A stretch of 64,000 nt of DNA from Lodderomyces elongisporus (Eukaryota; Ascomycota; Pichiomycetes; Serinales; Debaryomycetaceae): NCBI RefSeq assembly GCF_030384665.1, contig NC_083677.1, positions 1,609,501-1,673,500 on the forward strand. The letters run 5' to 3'. The notes under the pieces were generated by a model. The model saw only the letters and a program-made list of their open reading frames with translations, was not told where the DNA came from and did no database searches. This document shows, one piece after another, positions 17,668 to 29,300 of this stretch. Both the position numbers and the translations under genes were made by a program. Each line of letters begins with the position of its first letter. Position 1 is the first letter of the stretch.

Positions 17668-20600
17668 ATGTCACTGACGAAGCACTATCCCGAATCATTG
17701 AAGGAGCTTTTGGCAACTACTCCATTGGTTCATCTCGTTCCACGACAACATCTTGCACCATTAGTCAACTTGACACAGATCGCAGCCAAGCCTGATTCGA
17801 AAGCATTTGTCGAAGGCGCATACAAGGAGTTTGATGGATTTCATGGTGAGCTAGCGAAACAGTTTGAGAAGGAGTGCCAGGATGAATTACTTGCTTTTCT
17901 GGATGATGATGATGATGATGATGATATTGATGGTGGTAATGGAGGTAGTGACGAGAGAGATAGAGGTGGAAAAGGAGGAGAGCTAGATAATATCAGGTTT
18001 AAGATGCCAAAACATGCAGAAGAAACTAGCGATTCGCCAAAAGAACCACCGGTGGAATTAGACTATACGGAATTTGAAAAAAAGGTTCTTGCTAGAGAAA
18101 AACTCACAAAGACCAACTGTTGTTGGGAAAATGAAGAAAAGACATATGGAGAATCAATATACACGCGACGAAACCACGAATTTGATTCACTTGAAGATAT
18201 AGAGCTACACAAGAAAAAATACTTTAAATTATTTGAGACAGAAGTTGCAAAAGAAACAAAAGGAAATCAAGAGCTGGTAGAAGTTGTATCTCAAAGTCAA
18301 ACTGTTGAGACTTTGGACGAGACACTGGATGCAATATACAAATCTAAACAACCTGAAAGTTTTCATGGACCTCAAGGATCTCAGCGATCAGAAAGAATCG
18401 ATATGTTGGAAACACAGGGAATCCCAACAACTATACACATTCCTCTGCAGTCATCTTATCAAGAAACAAGGAAATCCAATATTTCAAAAACATTCAATTT
18501 TTTCACGAGTCTCAACCAGGATGAAATTACTTGGGAGAATTTGGCGCAACTAAATGACACATTGGCCAAATTGCAAAACTTAACCGAGAAAGATGACCAG
18601 CACGACTTGCTAAAAGTTCAAGATATGTGTCTGGTCAACTTACGACAAACTTTAGAGAAACTAAAACCTACTTTGTTGTCAAAGTATGATGAATTTGTTC
18701 TTGTCTTACCAGACCTATTGAGACTATTATTTTCAATCAATGCATTGTTGCTAATTTTGAAAGTACAACCTGATATAAGAAATAAGCACACGGATTTGGT
18801 TATTATGGGACTTGAATTGAGCTATGAGAATTTCACAAAACCTCTAGATGACACGTTTTTTGCTTCAAATCACGAACTGGCAGAAGAGCCGAATAGTATT
18901 TCACTTAAATGCCATATGATAATCGATGAAACCAGTAAGGCTTTCAAAAACCTAGGTTCTATTTGTGCAAAGCGACCGTTTGATGATGAAAGCTTGGTGA
19001 AACTTCAACTCTTGCTTATAAACATAGCAGTACCATCAAGCCAAGATCAGATTAAAGTACTAGTTGACCGAACGCAAGTGCCATTGGAACCGATTCAACT
19101 ATCTTCATATTCATGTTTGCTACTAATCTATCATAATCTAGAGGATCAGAGAGCGTTTGTGGTTTCAGAAGTGTTGTCTCATATTTCCATCTTACCGACG
19201 TCCCGTAACGTTACCAGAAAATTCAAAACCGAGCGAGGCTTTCAAGTGCAAACTTTTACTATATTGTTGATCACTTTTGTTCATTGTTCCGAGAACCATA
19301 TGGCGTTTGCTGATTATATAACGTTGGAGATTCTTAGACAAATGGAGGAAAATCCCAGCAATACCAAACGCACAGAGCAGCTTGAAAATTATCTTGAAGA
19401 TCTTTGGAAACTTTTGCTATTTCCAGAATGGGTTGGTGCAGAAATTTTACTTATTAGCTTTCTTCATAAAGCATTGGATAATTTGACAAAACCGGAAACT
19501 GAGGAGGAAAACAAATCAACTGAGCTGCCATTGTTTGATATATTGATCCCATTGTCCGAGAAGATCCTATCTCATGGAGAATCGATAGAGAAGAATACAA
19601 CCGTTGAAGAACAACATTTAGAAATAATTCTTTCAAACTGTTTAGGATTTGATAGAAACTTTGCCTTTGAATGTTTAAAGTCAAGAATTGGTAAGGTCAA
19701 TGAAGACGTGATTATGGCAGATGAAAGAGAAGAAATTAAACCATCAAGGGATTCTGTGCCAAAAGTTTACATTCGCATTGTCCTCCAGCAACTACGATCA
19801 ATTCTTCTTTCCAATTATGCTACATTTATTCAAACGCTGTTGAGCTCGCTGAAAGCAAAGATAAGAAGTAAAGCAATAAAGGCTTTACCCATATTAATTG
19901 ATACTTTCCCAGGAATTTTATCATCAAGCGAAATGCAAAAGGCTTTAGCATTAAGACTTGAAGATCCTGCATCGGTGGTGAGAGATGCAATGAATGAATT
20001 TATCGGTAAATATATGCAATCACACCCAGAGGAAAGTGAAAAATTGATAGCACCATTGCTCAAAGCCATGGATGATCCTCGTACAACTGTGCGAAAAAAA
20101 AGTATGCGCTCGTGTTTAAATGTTTATCCACAACTCAATGAACATTACAAGCTTGTGATTAGTGTCAAATATTTTGAGCGACTCCTTGATGAGGCTGACT
20201 CTATTAGAGGAGAGGCTAAGGAATGTTTGCTTAAGTGCTTCTTTACTCAAGGTGAGGAAGATTTCAACGGTTTATCCAAATGGATTAAAATAGTGCACAG
20301 AAAAAACTCGGATTTCCTAAGATCGTTTTTTGTTGAGTCGGTGTTTTCAAATCCAAAACTTAATGAAGTGGTTTTAAATTACGTAGAGAAAGCACTGGGC
20401 ACAGTTTCTTATGAAAAAGAAGAAGTAGAAAGAGAACAGGAAAATGAAAATGAAAATGAAAAAGAGAAAACAGATCGTATTGGTGATGATGGTGCTGGTT
20501 CTACTGCTGGTGCTGGTACTGGTAATAGTACTAAAAGTGGTGCTATTGAAGAAGCTGATTCATTACTTTTGCTTGCAGCATTTGTTGTTCTAAAACCAAC

Positions 20601-22206
20601 TTTGATCACACAGGCTATGTTGGAACATTTGAAGCCATATATATTTGAGCATGCTGGCTCTAGAACTGAGGCATATTGCTATGCACTACAAGTCTTGAAG
20701 ATTGGTACTCACACTTTAAGAGCATTTAAACCTAATTTTGTGGAAGAAATAACAAATTTTTTACTAAGGAAAATGCCAATGTTTATCAAAAGAGAATTGG
20801 ACAATGTGGTACCAACATTGAATGTATTAACCAAATACAGCCATACTGAATATAAAATAGTAAACATTGTAATCACCACAATGAAAATGATCCGCAAAGA
20901 GTTTGAATCTACTGATGCAATGAAAGTGAATACGCTATTACAGTTATTGTCATACCTCGGTAAATATTGTGAGCTTCAATCACTAGATCCTCAATTTCGA
21001 GAAATGGGGTTCATTAAACCAAATGAGTCGATAATCACTTTGATTGTGAGGTACATAATGACATTTACTGGACAAAGAGTGACACTTCCAATAAGAAGAG
21101 TAGCATACCCAAGCATGATGATTTGTCTTGCCAGCTACCCATTATACTTGCAAAATGAATCTATTTCAAAAATCTTTGAGGCTGCTCTTGTCCTGGAGCA
21201 AGACCTTGAGCTCAAAAAACGAATGGTTGGAGAATTTATTACCTTTTTGGATGAAAATGGTCGTGGAGAAAATGAACAAAATCCAAAGCAAAATAACGCA
21301 CAAGCTAGAGAAGTGGAAATATCGACTTTTCGTGTTCAAGCAAATTTGCGACATAGGGCATGTCTGTATTTGGCGCAAAAGTTTTTCAAAACCATTGCTC
21401 AATTGTGTTTACTCGACGATGGTATTATGGAGTTGAAGCCATTGCAATTTGTTCGATTGGCCCTTAATTTAGGTGTTGCAAACCCTATTGCATGTTTATC
21501 GGTTTTGATAGCACTCCATGGCTCACCAATTCCGCAAGTGCAAAACACTGCCAATGAAGTCTTGACAAATTATGGAAAACTTGTTGATGGTCAGTTTTTA
21601 GAGGGTATCAAACAAGCTTTCCAATACAAGTTATTGGCTCCCAGAATGTTTAAGCTTATTTATAAGGTAGTTGAAGACTCAAAACAGATGCGAAACAAGT
21701 TTATCAAGTCATTAACAAAAATGTTGGTGGTGAGGCAGCGTCATAGGGCATCTTTTGAAGATGAGATTAAATTGCTAGTGTTTGTTGTTGAGAGGATCAC
21801 GCCAATGCATTTCAAAACTATTGAGGAAGTGTTTATCATCATGGAGCATTTACAAGGTCTATTACAATCTCAAGCATCAGATTTCATATTTGAGATGGGA
21901 CAACAAGTAAATATTGATAAAAACTATGCTTATTATTGGGCATTGTCCATTGTTTTGTTGAATGATTTTTACAAGTACCTTGCTCATTCGTACAATATCA
22001 AGGATGAAGATGTCGAGGCTTTCAGTACAAGGTGTTTGGAGACGGATTTGAATCAAACACCAAGACTTGTGAGAGGCGGCAAGATGCGACTTAAATGGGT
22101 TTTAGGCAATATCGGAGTTGAAGGCGAGATTTTGAATTCAAATTTTGAAATGTGTTTGCGAGAGATTGAACAAATTTGCATGATTTACAGAAGTGAGTTG
22201 ACGTGA
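17668..22206 (+). CDS. SCC2: Cohesin loading factor Scc2 (Nipped-B/Mis4 family)
   Basis: The 1512-residue protein is predicted to load cohesin on chromosomes in complex with Scc4. It is mostly alpha-helical HEAT-repeat sequence. Family-like blocks include the FQVQTFTILLITFV segment, the KAIKALPILIDTFPGILSS...LEDPASVVRDAMNEFIGKY pair of HEAT repeats, DDPRTTVRKKSMRSC, and the late ANPIACLSVLIALHGSPIPQV and GQFLEGIKQAF region that matches the Scc2 hook. The length fits S. cerevisiae Scc2 (1493). Poly-Asp near residue 78 and an EN/GAG-rich insert near 920-960 are low complexity. A condensin HEAT subunit was the alternative; the block order and length favour Scc2. It runs tail to tail with the next gene, with a 76-base gap. 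Confidence 0.85.
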   Translation: MSLTKHYPESLKELLATTPLVHLVPRQHLAPLVNLTQIAAKPDSKAFVEGAYKEFDGFHGELAKQFEKECQDELLAFLDDDDDDDDIDGGNGGSDERDRGGKGGELDNIRFKMPKHAEETSDSPKEPPVELDYTEFEKKVLAREKLTKTNCCWENEEKTYGESIYTRRNHEFDSLEDIELHKKKYFKLFETEVAKETKGNQELVEVVSQSQTVETLDETLDAIYKSKQPESFHGPQGSQRSERIDMLETQGIPTTIHIPLQSSYQETRKSNISKTFNFFTSLNQDEITWENLAQLNDTLAKLQNLTEKDDQHDLLKVQDMCLVNLRQTLEKLKPTLLSKYDEFVLVLPDLLRLLFSINALLLILKVQPDIRNKHTDLVIMGLELSYENFTKPLDDTFFASNHELAEEPNSISLKCHMIIDETSKAFKNLGSICAKRPFDDESLVKLQLLLINIAVPSSQDQIKVLVDRTQVPLEPIQLSSYSCLLLIYHNLEDQRAFVVSEVLSHISILPTSRNVTRKFKTERGFQVQTFTILLITFVHCSENHMAFADYITLEILRQMEENPSNTKRTEQLENYLEDLWKLLLFPEWVGAEILLISFLHKALDNLTKPETEEENKSTELPLFDILIPLSEKILSHGESIEKNTTVEEQHLEIILSNCLGFDRNFAFECLKSRIGKVNEDVIMADEREEIKPSRDSVPKVYIRIVLQQLRSILLSNYATFIQTLLSSLKAKIRSKAIKALPILIDTFPGILSSSEMQKALALRLEDPASVVRDAMNEFIGKYMQSHPEESEKLIAPLLKAMDDPRTTVRKKSMRSCLNVYPQLNEHYKLVISVKYFERLLDEADSIRGEAKECLLKCFFTQGEEDFNGLSKWIKIVHRKNSDFLRSFFVESVFSNPKLNEVVLNYVEKALGTVSYEKEEVEREQENENENEKEKTDRIGDDGAGSTAGAGTGNSTKSGAIEEADSLLLLAAFVVLKPTLITQAMLEHLKPYIFEHAGSRTEAYCYALQVLKIGTHTLRAFKPNFVEEITNFLLRKMPMFIKRELDNVVPTLNVLTKYSHTEYKIVNIVITTMKMIRKEFESTDAMKVNTLLQLLSYLGKYCELQSLDPQFREMGFIKPNESIITLIVRYIMTFTGQRVTLPIRRVAYPSMMICLASYPLYLQNESISKIFEAALVLEQDLELKKRMVGEFITFLDENGRGENEQNPKQNNAQAREVEISTFRVQANLRHRACLYLAQKFFKTIAQLCLLDDGIMELKPLQFVRLALNLGVANPIACLSVLIALHGSPIPQVQNTANEVLTNYGKLVDGQFLEGIKQAFQYKLLAPRMFKLIYKVVEDSKQMRNKFIKSLTKMLVVRQRHRASFEDEIKLLVFVVERITPMHFKTIEEVFIIMEHLQGLLQSQASDFIFEMGQQVNIDKNYAYYWALSIVLLNDFYKYLAHSYNIKDEDVEAFSTRCLETDLNQTPRLVRGGKMRLKWVLGNIGVEGEILNSNFEMCLREIEQICMIYRSELT

Positions 22207-22282
22207 TGTAAAACCGGAAAATGACAAAAGGGCATAAAGGCATAAAGGTAATAAGGAAAAAAAAAAATATAATTATGTAGCA

Positions 22283-23494
22283 TTAGTTTTCATTATCAAT
22301 TTTGGGCTGTGACTCGGTGATCTGGCCAAATTTGCGTAAGCCTCGCGGCAATTGAAAGCCGTTTATTGGTGCCGGAATATTTTGGAAATCAACGCCGAAA
22401 TAATAATCGTCTGACTCGCTAGTGTTTATGCACAAGTTGATTTCCAATGAAGGGTCGACATCTTCCAATTGTAGTTTTTGCGCACGACTATAAGTTCTCT
22501 TGCGAGGTTCTGGTCCTTTTTTGTTGTGTACATCTCTTGCTTGTTTATCGTCTTTAATCTTTGCGGCAACTCTGTCAATTTTTGTTGATTTAGGTTTAGG
22601 TTTAGCTTTGATAATTGTTTCAGCTGTATGTCCACCCAGAATTTTAATTCTTTTTGATTCAGGTTTTGTTTCAGGCTTTGATTCAGGTTTCATTTCAAGT
22701 TCATTATTTGTTTTTGCATCTTTAGTACTCGCTATATTTTGCAAGTCTATGCGTTTCAACTTCTGCTGTTGGTTCATATATCTTTCTGTATTTATAATTG
22801 ACAATTCATACTCGTCCTCAATCTCCTTTTCAGTCGGAACTGTTTTGTTTTCGGCATGATAATTTTTTACTTCTATTACAAACTCGTCTCTTTTCTTCCT
22901 CCATTCAACTTGTCGCAGAATCAATCTATCAATCTCCGCCAAAGTCAACTGTTTTTTCCATTCCATATCTTGCAAATCCTTTGGGTTATCTATGTACGTT
23001 ATTTGTGGTAGGTGTCGGATCCAATCGTACTGGTCTAGCAATTGCTTGTAATGTTGCAAAGTGTCGAGCTCAGAAAGTGTACGTAAAAGTTCATCATTGA
23101 GCATTTGTTTCTCATCCCTCCGCATTTTACGATGAAAAATGGTGTATAGAGAATCCGGAAGTGGATCAGCAATCAAGTTTTTGGCAGCTGCTCGACGTGG
23201 TGTTAGTCGTGAAGTGCGTTTTTCTTGTACTGTCAGCAACGAAGATGAATGAGATGGCTTAGAATCCAGTGTCAAAGAGACGGAGGAGGACAATGGGAAG
23301 GGTGGTGTAACAGATTCATCGGAGTAGTAATGATACTTTGGAAGACACCGTTCTTCACCTTCATCATTACGAATTGCAATTGGCTTATCCAAATAGATGT
23401 AGGGGTTGATGTTGTTGAAATTGAACAAATTCCGATCAGGAAGCTTTGCAGTTTTGTTTTCGGATGAAGATCGTAGTTTTCTAGGAGATCCCAT
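22283..23494 (-). CDS. SAS4: Probable SAS4-type chromatin silencing subunit
   Basis: The 403-residue protein has no membrane segment or signal peptide. A central charged helical block (about residues 108-215) reads PDSLYTIFHRKMRRDEKQM, then LDQYDWIRHLPQIT and later EWRKKRDEFVIEVKNY. This resembles the Sas4 domain, in which an HRK..ERQEKR helix is followed by a DWL segment. Sas4 joins Sas2 and Sas5 in a histone H4 K16 acetyltransferase complex. The rest is Lys/Pro-rich, with a KPESKPETKPESK tract, and looks disordered. The assignment rests on pattern memory of one domain; another nuclear protein remains possible. Confidence 0.5.
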   Translation of the reverse strand: MGSPRKLRSSSENKTAKLPDRNLFNFNNINPYIYLDKPIAIRNDEGEERCLPKYHYYSDESVTPPFPLSSSVSLTLDSKPSHSSSLLTVQEKRTSRLTPRRAAAKNLIADPLPDSLYTIFHRKMRRDEKQMLNDELLRTLSELDTLQHYKQLLDQYDWIRHLPQITYIDNPKDLQDMEWKKQLTLAEIDRLILRQVEWRKKRDEFVIEVKNYHAENKTVPTEKEIEDEYELSIINTERYMNQQQKLKRIDLQNIASTKDAKTNNELEMKPESKPETKPESKRIKILGGHTAETIIKAKPKPKSTKIDRVAAKIKDDKQARDVHNKKGPEPRKRTYSRAQKLQLEDVDPSLEINLCINTSESDDYYFGVDFQNIPAPINGFQLPRGLRKFGQITESQPKIDNEN

Positions 23495-26326
23495 TACAGG
23501 TAACTAATGAATGATTGAGAGTGACAAAACTGACGGGGAAAGGAGGCGAGTAATTAATAAAAGGGATGATGAATGTTGCAGAATCAAATTAATTTCAAGA
23601 TGAATGTATGTGGGGTTAGATGCCTTTTCACTTTGAGGATCTAAAAAAAAATGAATATGTAAATGTGTTTTTGTTTTTGTTTTTTTTTCTGATTTTCATA
23701 TTATTTTTTTTTTATCATGTCTTCTACTACTGACGCTATTGCTTTTTGTGTTTCATCTCTTTTTTTTTTTTTTTTATTTGAGTCTTTTGTGGAGATGAGA
23801 CTGCAACCAATGCTTCAAAACGATTCTTTTGACGAAAAGTTGAAAAAAAAAAAAAACGAGCTAATGATTAAACCCGTAATCGAGAGTTGAATCTTAGAAC
23901 TACTAAAGCTCTCTACAGCATCTTATTAGGAGACAAATTCTGTTGTGATGAAGCTTTAACAAAACTATTGTTGACTTTTTGTTTTGTTTGATTTTCCAAG
24001 TAAACGTTTCTTTCTTTAGTTTAATTTTTGGGTTCTTAATGGTGGAGTTATAGAGACTCCACCATCATTATGAAACAGGCGGACAGGTAAAGGGTTGAAG
24101 CAATCTGGTTAAAGCAATTATTCTTAAAAAAAAAAAAGTGAAATACCATATTAAAAAAAATTATGTTACAAACAGAATAGGTTGATTATATTTCCATAGT
24201 CAAGTTTTTTTTTTTTAATAGTCCAATATTTTGATTGTACCAAAGTAAAGATATCGTTTTGAGTGGATGGAATGAGACATCTACGAAATTAATTATTAGC
24301 TAGTTTCAACTGCCACCTCAGTCTATATTCTAATATTTACTCCTGGATGAAACTAATAACAATTGGAAATTGGCAAAAGGATCCTTGACTCAGTAAGGTG
24401 ACAACTTGGACAACGTATCGAGGGACATCGCCATTAGCAGAATCAAAAAGAACAAGCAAAAATAAAAGAAAGAAACAGACAAACTGAAAAAGCTGACTAC
24501 AATTCGACTCATACCTCTTATCTCGAAAATAAATTTGAAAAAAAAAAAAAAAAAATAAGAAAATTCATAGACAGATTTGGTGAAATTTTGTCCAATTTTG
24601 GTATGAATAGTGACTCGGTAATGTCAACTCATTACATGTTTTTTTTAAAAAAAATAAAAATAGCCGTAAAGATAGATCCTTTGATTATTGATCACTTCTC
24701 CAAAATGTATTGCGAGCTTTACGACTATCTCATTAAGTTGTGTTCTTTTGGTTGGTTCAAAAGATCTAAAAGTCATTCACTAGTTCCGCCTTGAAGACAA
24801 AATAAATTTCGGTGCTCTACAACTATCAGGCAGATAAAGTATGAGGCGGGAGTAAGAGGAGGAGGAGAAGAAGAAGGAGGAGGAGGAGGAGAAAGAGATG
24901 AGAAATCAATTGAGACAAGTACTTGTGCATGTTAGTAAACGCGCAGCTTCATTTTAAAGTACCATCAATGCCAAATATAGGAGAAAACAGTATAATATTC
25001 ATAATAATCATAATGATGATAATAATAATAGCAATTTTTTTCTCTCCCTTGATCAGAAAAAGCAGTTATCATTGTCTGTCTTAACTCACTCAGTGATAAT
25101 GAGCTACTTTATAAAGACTTTGTTGGTTTTGGATGAAAAAGTGACAATGAAAAAGAAAAAATAAATTTCAGAGGCTCTTTTAATTGAATTGCGCTTTCTC
25201 AAAGAATTGCGCAACACAAAACACAAAAAAAAAACACAAAAATAAAAAAAAATAAAATAAAATAAAATCCAATTTTTTTGCGCTCACAATGTGAAAGTTC
25301 GTATAATGAATCATACGTAAATACGGCTATTGTTCAGGTCAAACAGCAACAACACACATGAATTATAGTAAATTGTCCCCTCCATTCTTCTTCAACCTCA
25401 GTAATTTCCTAATACCGAAGCTACATACAATAGAGTGGTTACCACTATAAACAATAAAATAGATATACGAAATATGAGCTGTGCCAAAACCAAAAAAAAA
25501 AAAAAAACAAATAAAGAGGAACTACATCAATCAAGAACGAGGGATAAGGCAATTTTTCACTTTTTCAATTTCAAAATACATTCTGTTTTGGTTGAGCTGT
25601 AAGTTTGTGATGCACGTTTCCAGGATAATAGAGACTGTGAGTTAACGATAGGGACATTTTCTTTCTTCAATTGTTAACAAGCTATTAATGCTACTATAAA
25701 AAAATTGAAAGAGAATAAAGAGCAAAAGTAAAATAAAATTAAATAACAAAGCAGCTTTGTAAATTCAAGTAAGAATCCGTACTTGGGAAAGTTGCAAACC
25801 TCACACTAACACTATTTGAAAAAAACAAATTTTCTTATACGAGAAAAGCATCTACCGATTACCATCCATGGGAGTAGGTGGGGGGATGTGGAGGTAGCAG
25901 AAAAAGAAACAAGGTGGCTTTAGACTTGAGTTTAAAATAGTTGAAAAGAAAAAAAAAAGAGTGAAGGAAGTCAAAGGTAATATATTAGTGGGTACCAAAA
26001 AAGAAGAACTTACCTATGAAGAAAACTATGGCAATTTCAATCAGTTCGTCAAACAATATGCAGCGGTTTCTAAATGAAATCATTAGTCTGTTGAGTGATA
26101 TTCCCTCCTCCTCCTTTTCCTCCTTTTCCCATTCTCGAATCTAAATCATTTTGCATCTTCAATCCAATGTTACTTGATTAGACAGAATATAAATTCCAAT
26201 CAATTTCACCTACGGAAATGCTGGCTTCAAAATGTACTTAACTTGATTACCTTCGATAACAATCTGGCCCTTTGACTTGGGAGAAAGCCAGAGTAACTAA
26301 TAACAGATAACAGATAACAGATAACA
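23495..26326. other. Long divergent intergenic region upstream of the HYR-like adhesin
   Basis: About 2.8 kb of AT-rich sequence with many homopolymers (near 23760, 24120, 24540, 25490), a GAG/GGA-rich patch at 24855-24895 and an AATAAT run near 25015. No gene is supported. Long promoters are usual for regulated adhesin genes in this clade. Confidence 0.5.
26301..26326 (+). repeat. 7-bp TAACAGA repeat just before the adhesin ATG
   Basis: Three and a half tandem TAACAGA units end directly at the ATG at 26327, so they probably lie in the 5' leader. Confidence 0.8.
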
Positions 26327-29300
26327 ATGCTATTTATAAACTATTTTATTCTATTCATATTTTTCGTCACCGGTATTGTTGCTGATATAATATATGCCAA
26401 CAAGATTCTGTATGGACCTATAAACATGTCCGGTAAAGATATCTTGGTTTCGTCAACGGCTTATTTGTCAGTCATAGACAATGCAAACAATGTATTCACC
26501 TCAATTATTGACGTGTTACAAGGTGGAGGAGTTTACATCACCAATTCTCCATCATTTCTTACACAACTCCTGATCTCTTCTAGTGGATACAATGCCGTCA
26601 TTTCCAATAAAGGATTGATTTCATTCAATGCAGCCCGATCACCTACGGTTCCAAACATCAATATTCAGGGTTACAATTTCAGAAATGCGGGTGAGTTTTA
26701 TGTTGCAGTTGATAGCTATAACAGCGGTAAACTATACCTTGCAAGTGAAAGTTGGGTCAATTCAGGAATGCTAGTTGTTTATTTAAATACATATTCACTG
26801 TGGGGACCAATCTTGGGTAAATATTCAATCACCAATACTGGTTCATTGTGCTTTTACAATACCATGTATGCTGTTTCAACAGACATTGTGGGATCTGGGT
26901 GGTATGTATTTATGGAAAAAATAATCTCCAAAGCAGATATACACATATATATATATATGAAAATGAAAAAAAAATGAAAAAGAAAAATGAGAAAGAAATG
27001 AAAAACTGGAGCTAAAATCATTTCTATTTGACAAAAAGTTGATTGTTACTAACTACCTGATAGCATTGTTGCCAAGACTGGCTCAAATATTTTGATTGGA
27101 AATGTCCAAGTTGATGCTGCGCAAATTATCTACTTGACTGACCCGCTGAATACTCTTACAGTGAGTTCATTTGATCGCTCTACTATTATTGTCGTTGGCT
27201 TTGGTAATGGCAACACAATTGCATTTGGTCTCTCTGTTTTGGTTTCAAGCGTCGATTACGATCCAGACTCGGGTATTCTCACTTTGCATGGCCAACAGTA
27301 CAACAACCCTGTATCGCAAAAATTTAACATTGGAACAGGGTATATATCAGACATGTTCACCTACAGTGGAAGTAATGTCCAATACAGCGGGGATGTGGTG
27401 AACAATGTTGTGCCTGACTTTTGTATTTGTAAACCACCCCCACCAGTTCCCGGACTCGATTTTGATAACGGGTCATCTTCGTCTTCAACAATTGAATCAA
27501 GTACAAGCACGGCGGTAGATACTACTGCTGAGTCTACTGCTGAGTCCACTACTGAATCCACTACTGAGTCCACTACTGAGTCTACTACTGAGTCTACTAC
27601 TGAGTCTACTACTGAGTCTACTACTGAGTCCACCACTGAGTCCACTACAGAATCCACTACAGAATCCACCACTGAGTCCACTACAGAATCCACCACTGAG
27701 TCCACTACAGAATCCACTACTGAGTCCAACACTGAGTCCACCACTGAGTCCACTACAGAATCCACTACAGAATCCACTACTGAGTCTACTGCTGAGTCTA
27801 CTGCTGAGTCCACCACTGAGTCCACCACTGAATCCACCACTGAGTCCACCACTGAATCCACTACAGAATCCAATACAGAATCCACTACAGAATCCACCAC
27901 TGAGTCCACCACTGAGTCTACTATTGAGTTCACTACTGAGCTCACTGCCAATTCTACTGCTGAGTCCACCACTGAGGCTTCTACTAATACTTCCACTGGT
28001 TCTGTTGCAGAATCCATGACTGAGTCTCGTAATGATTCTTCTGTAGAGTCTACTACCGAATCTACTACTGAGTCCACCACTGGTTCTTCCACTGAGTCTA
28101 CCAATGAGTCTACTACTGAGTCTACTAATGAGTCCACCACTGGTTCTTTCACTGAGTCTACCACCGAATCTACTACTGAGTACACATCTGAGTACACATC
28201 TGAGTCTTCCGCTGGTTCTTCTGCTGGTTCTAATGCAGAATTCACTACTGAGTCTTCCACTGGCTCTTCCACTGACTCCATACTAGACTCGTCAAGTATT
28301 CTTGCTACTGCTTCTTCCACCGAGTCTACTACTGACGCAAACACTGGCTACACTTTAGAATCAACGATTGACTCAATCACTGAATCCACTACTGAGTCTA
28401 CACTGGAATTTTCTACTTTACTTAATAGAGAGTCTACTGATGGATCATTGATAAAGCCTACTGGTGAATCCACTACTGAGTCTACTGCAGAATCCTCTAC
28501 TCGCTTCTCTAGTGAGTCGTCTTTGGCTTCATCTTTGATTGCTACAGCTACTCCAACTACTGACTTGTCGTCATATTACTCCATTTCGGTAGTTACTGAA
28601 ACCGAGTCAAAATCAGATCCAGAATCAGAATCGCAATCAACCACTGGTTTACCATCCGACTCATCTAGGCAAACTCAAAGTGAATATAATACTGAATCGT
28701 CACACTTAAGTGCGGATATTGGGCCGAACGAGTCTAATTTAACACAGTCATTCCCATTGAGCAATGAAATTTCAACAACGAAATCAACACAAAGCACTGA
28801 CAGCAAGAACATAAGTCCTGTTTCTAATACGCTTATAGAGTCGACTGGTACTCAACATGATCTGCAAAAAGTGCAAGCCACTGATCTGAGCTCAGGTACA
28901 GGCGAACGAACATACACGGATCAATTGAGCATAAATGGACAATTATCCAATTCTGCTTTTTTAACTTCTTCTCCTCTGAGTACAAATCAACATCAAAATA
29001 CCCCAACTGATAATAATAATAATGGCACTTTGTATTTAGCTTCACTGATGGTAACCATTACCATTGCATCTATTGAAACGCAAACTGCTTACACTATCAA
29101 CTCTTGTGACTCATCGGAGAAAATTGGAAGTGGATTGACAAATGAGCAAGGGTCCAGTCACGTTAGCTTTAAGTCGTTAGACACCTGGAAAACAGATAAT
29201 AATCAAATTCTTACCTCAGCATTATCAGAAGTGCTGATGCAACCATCAACAATTCCAAGTACAAAGACAAGCAGTATAACAGTCAATGGTGGAAACAATC

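Noticed and set aside
27361..28344. 327-codon frame on the - strand opposite the adhesin repeats
   Set aside because: It is a shadow of the 12-bp repeat: its reverse complement lacks stops and gives monotonous VVDS sequence.
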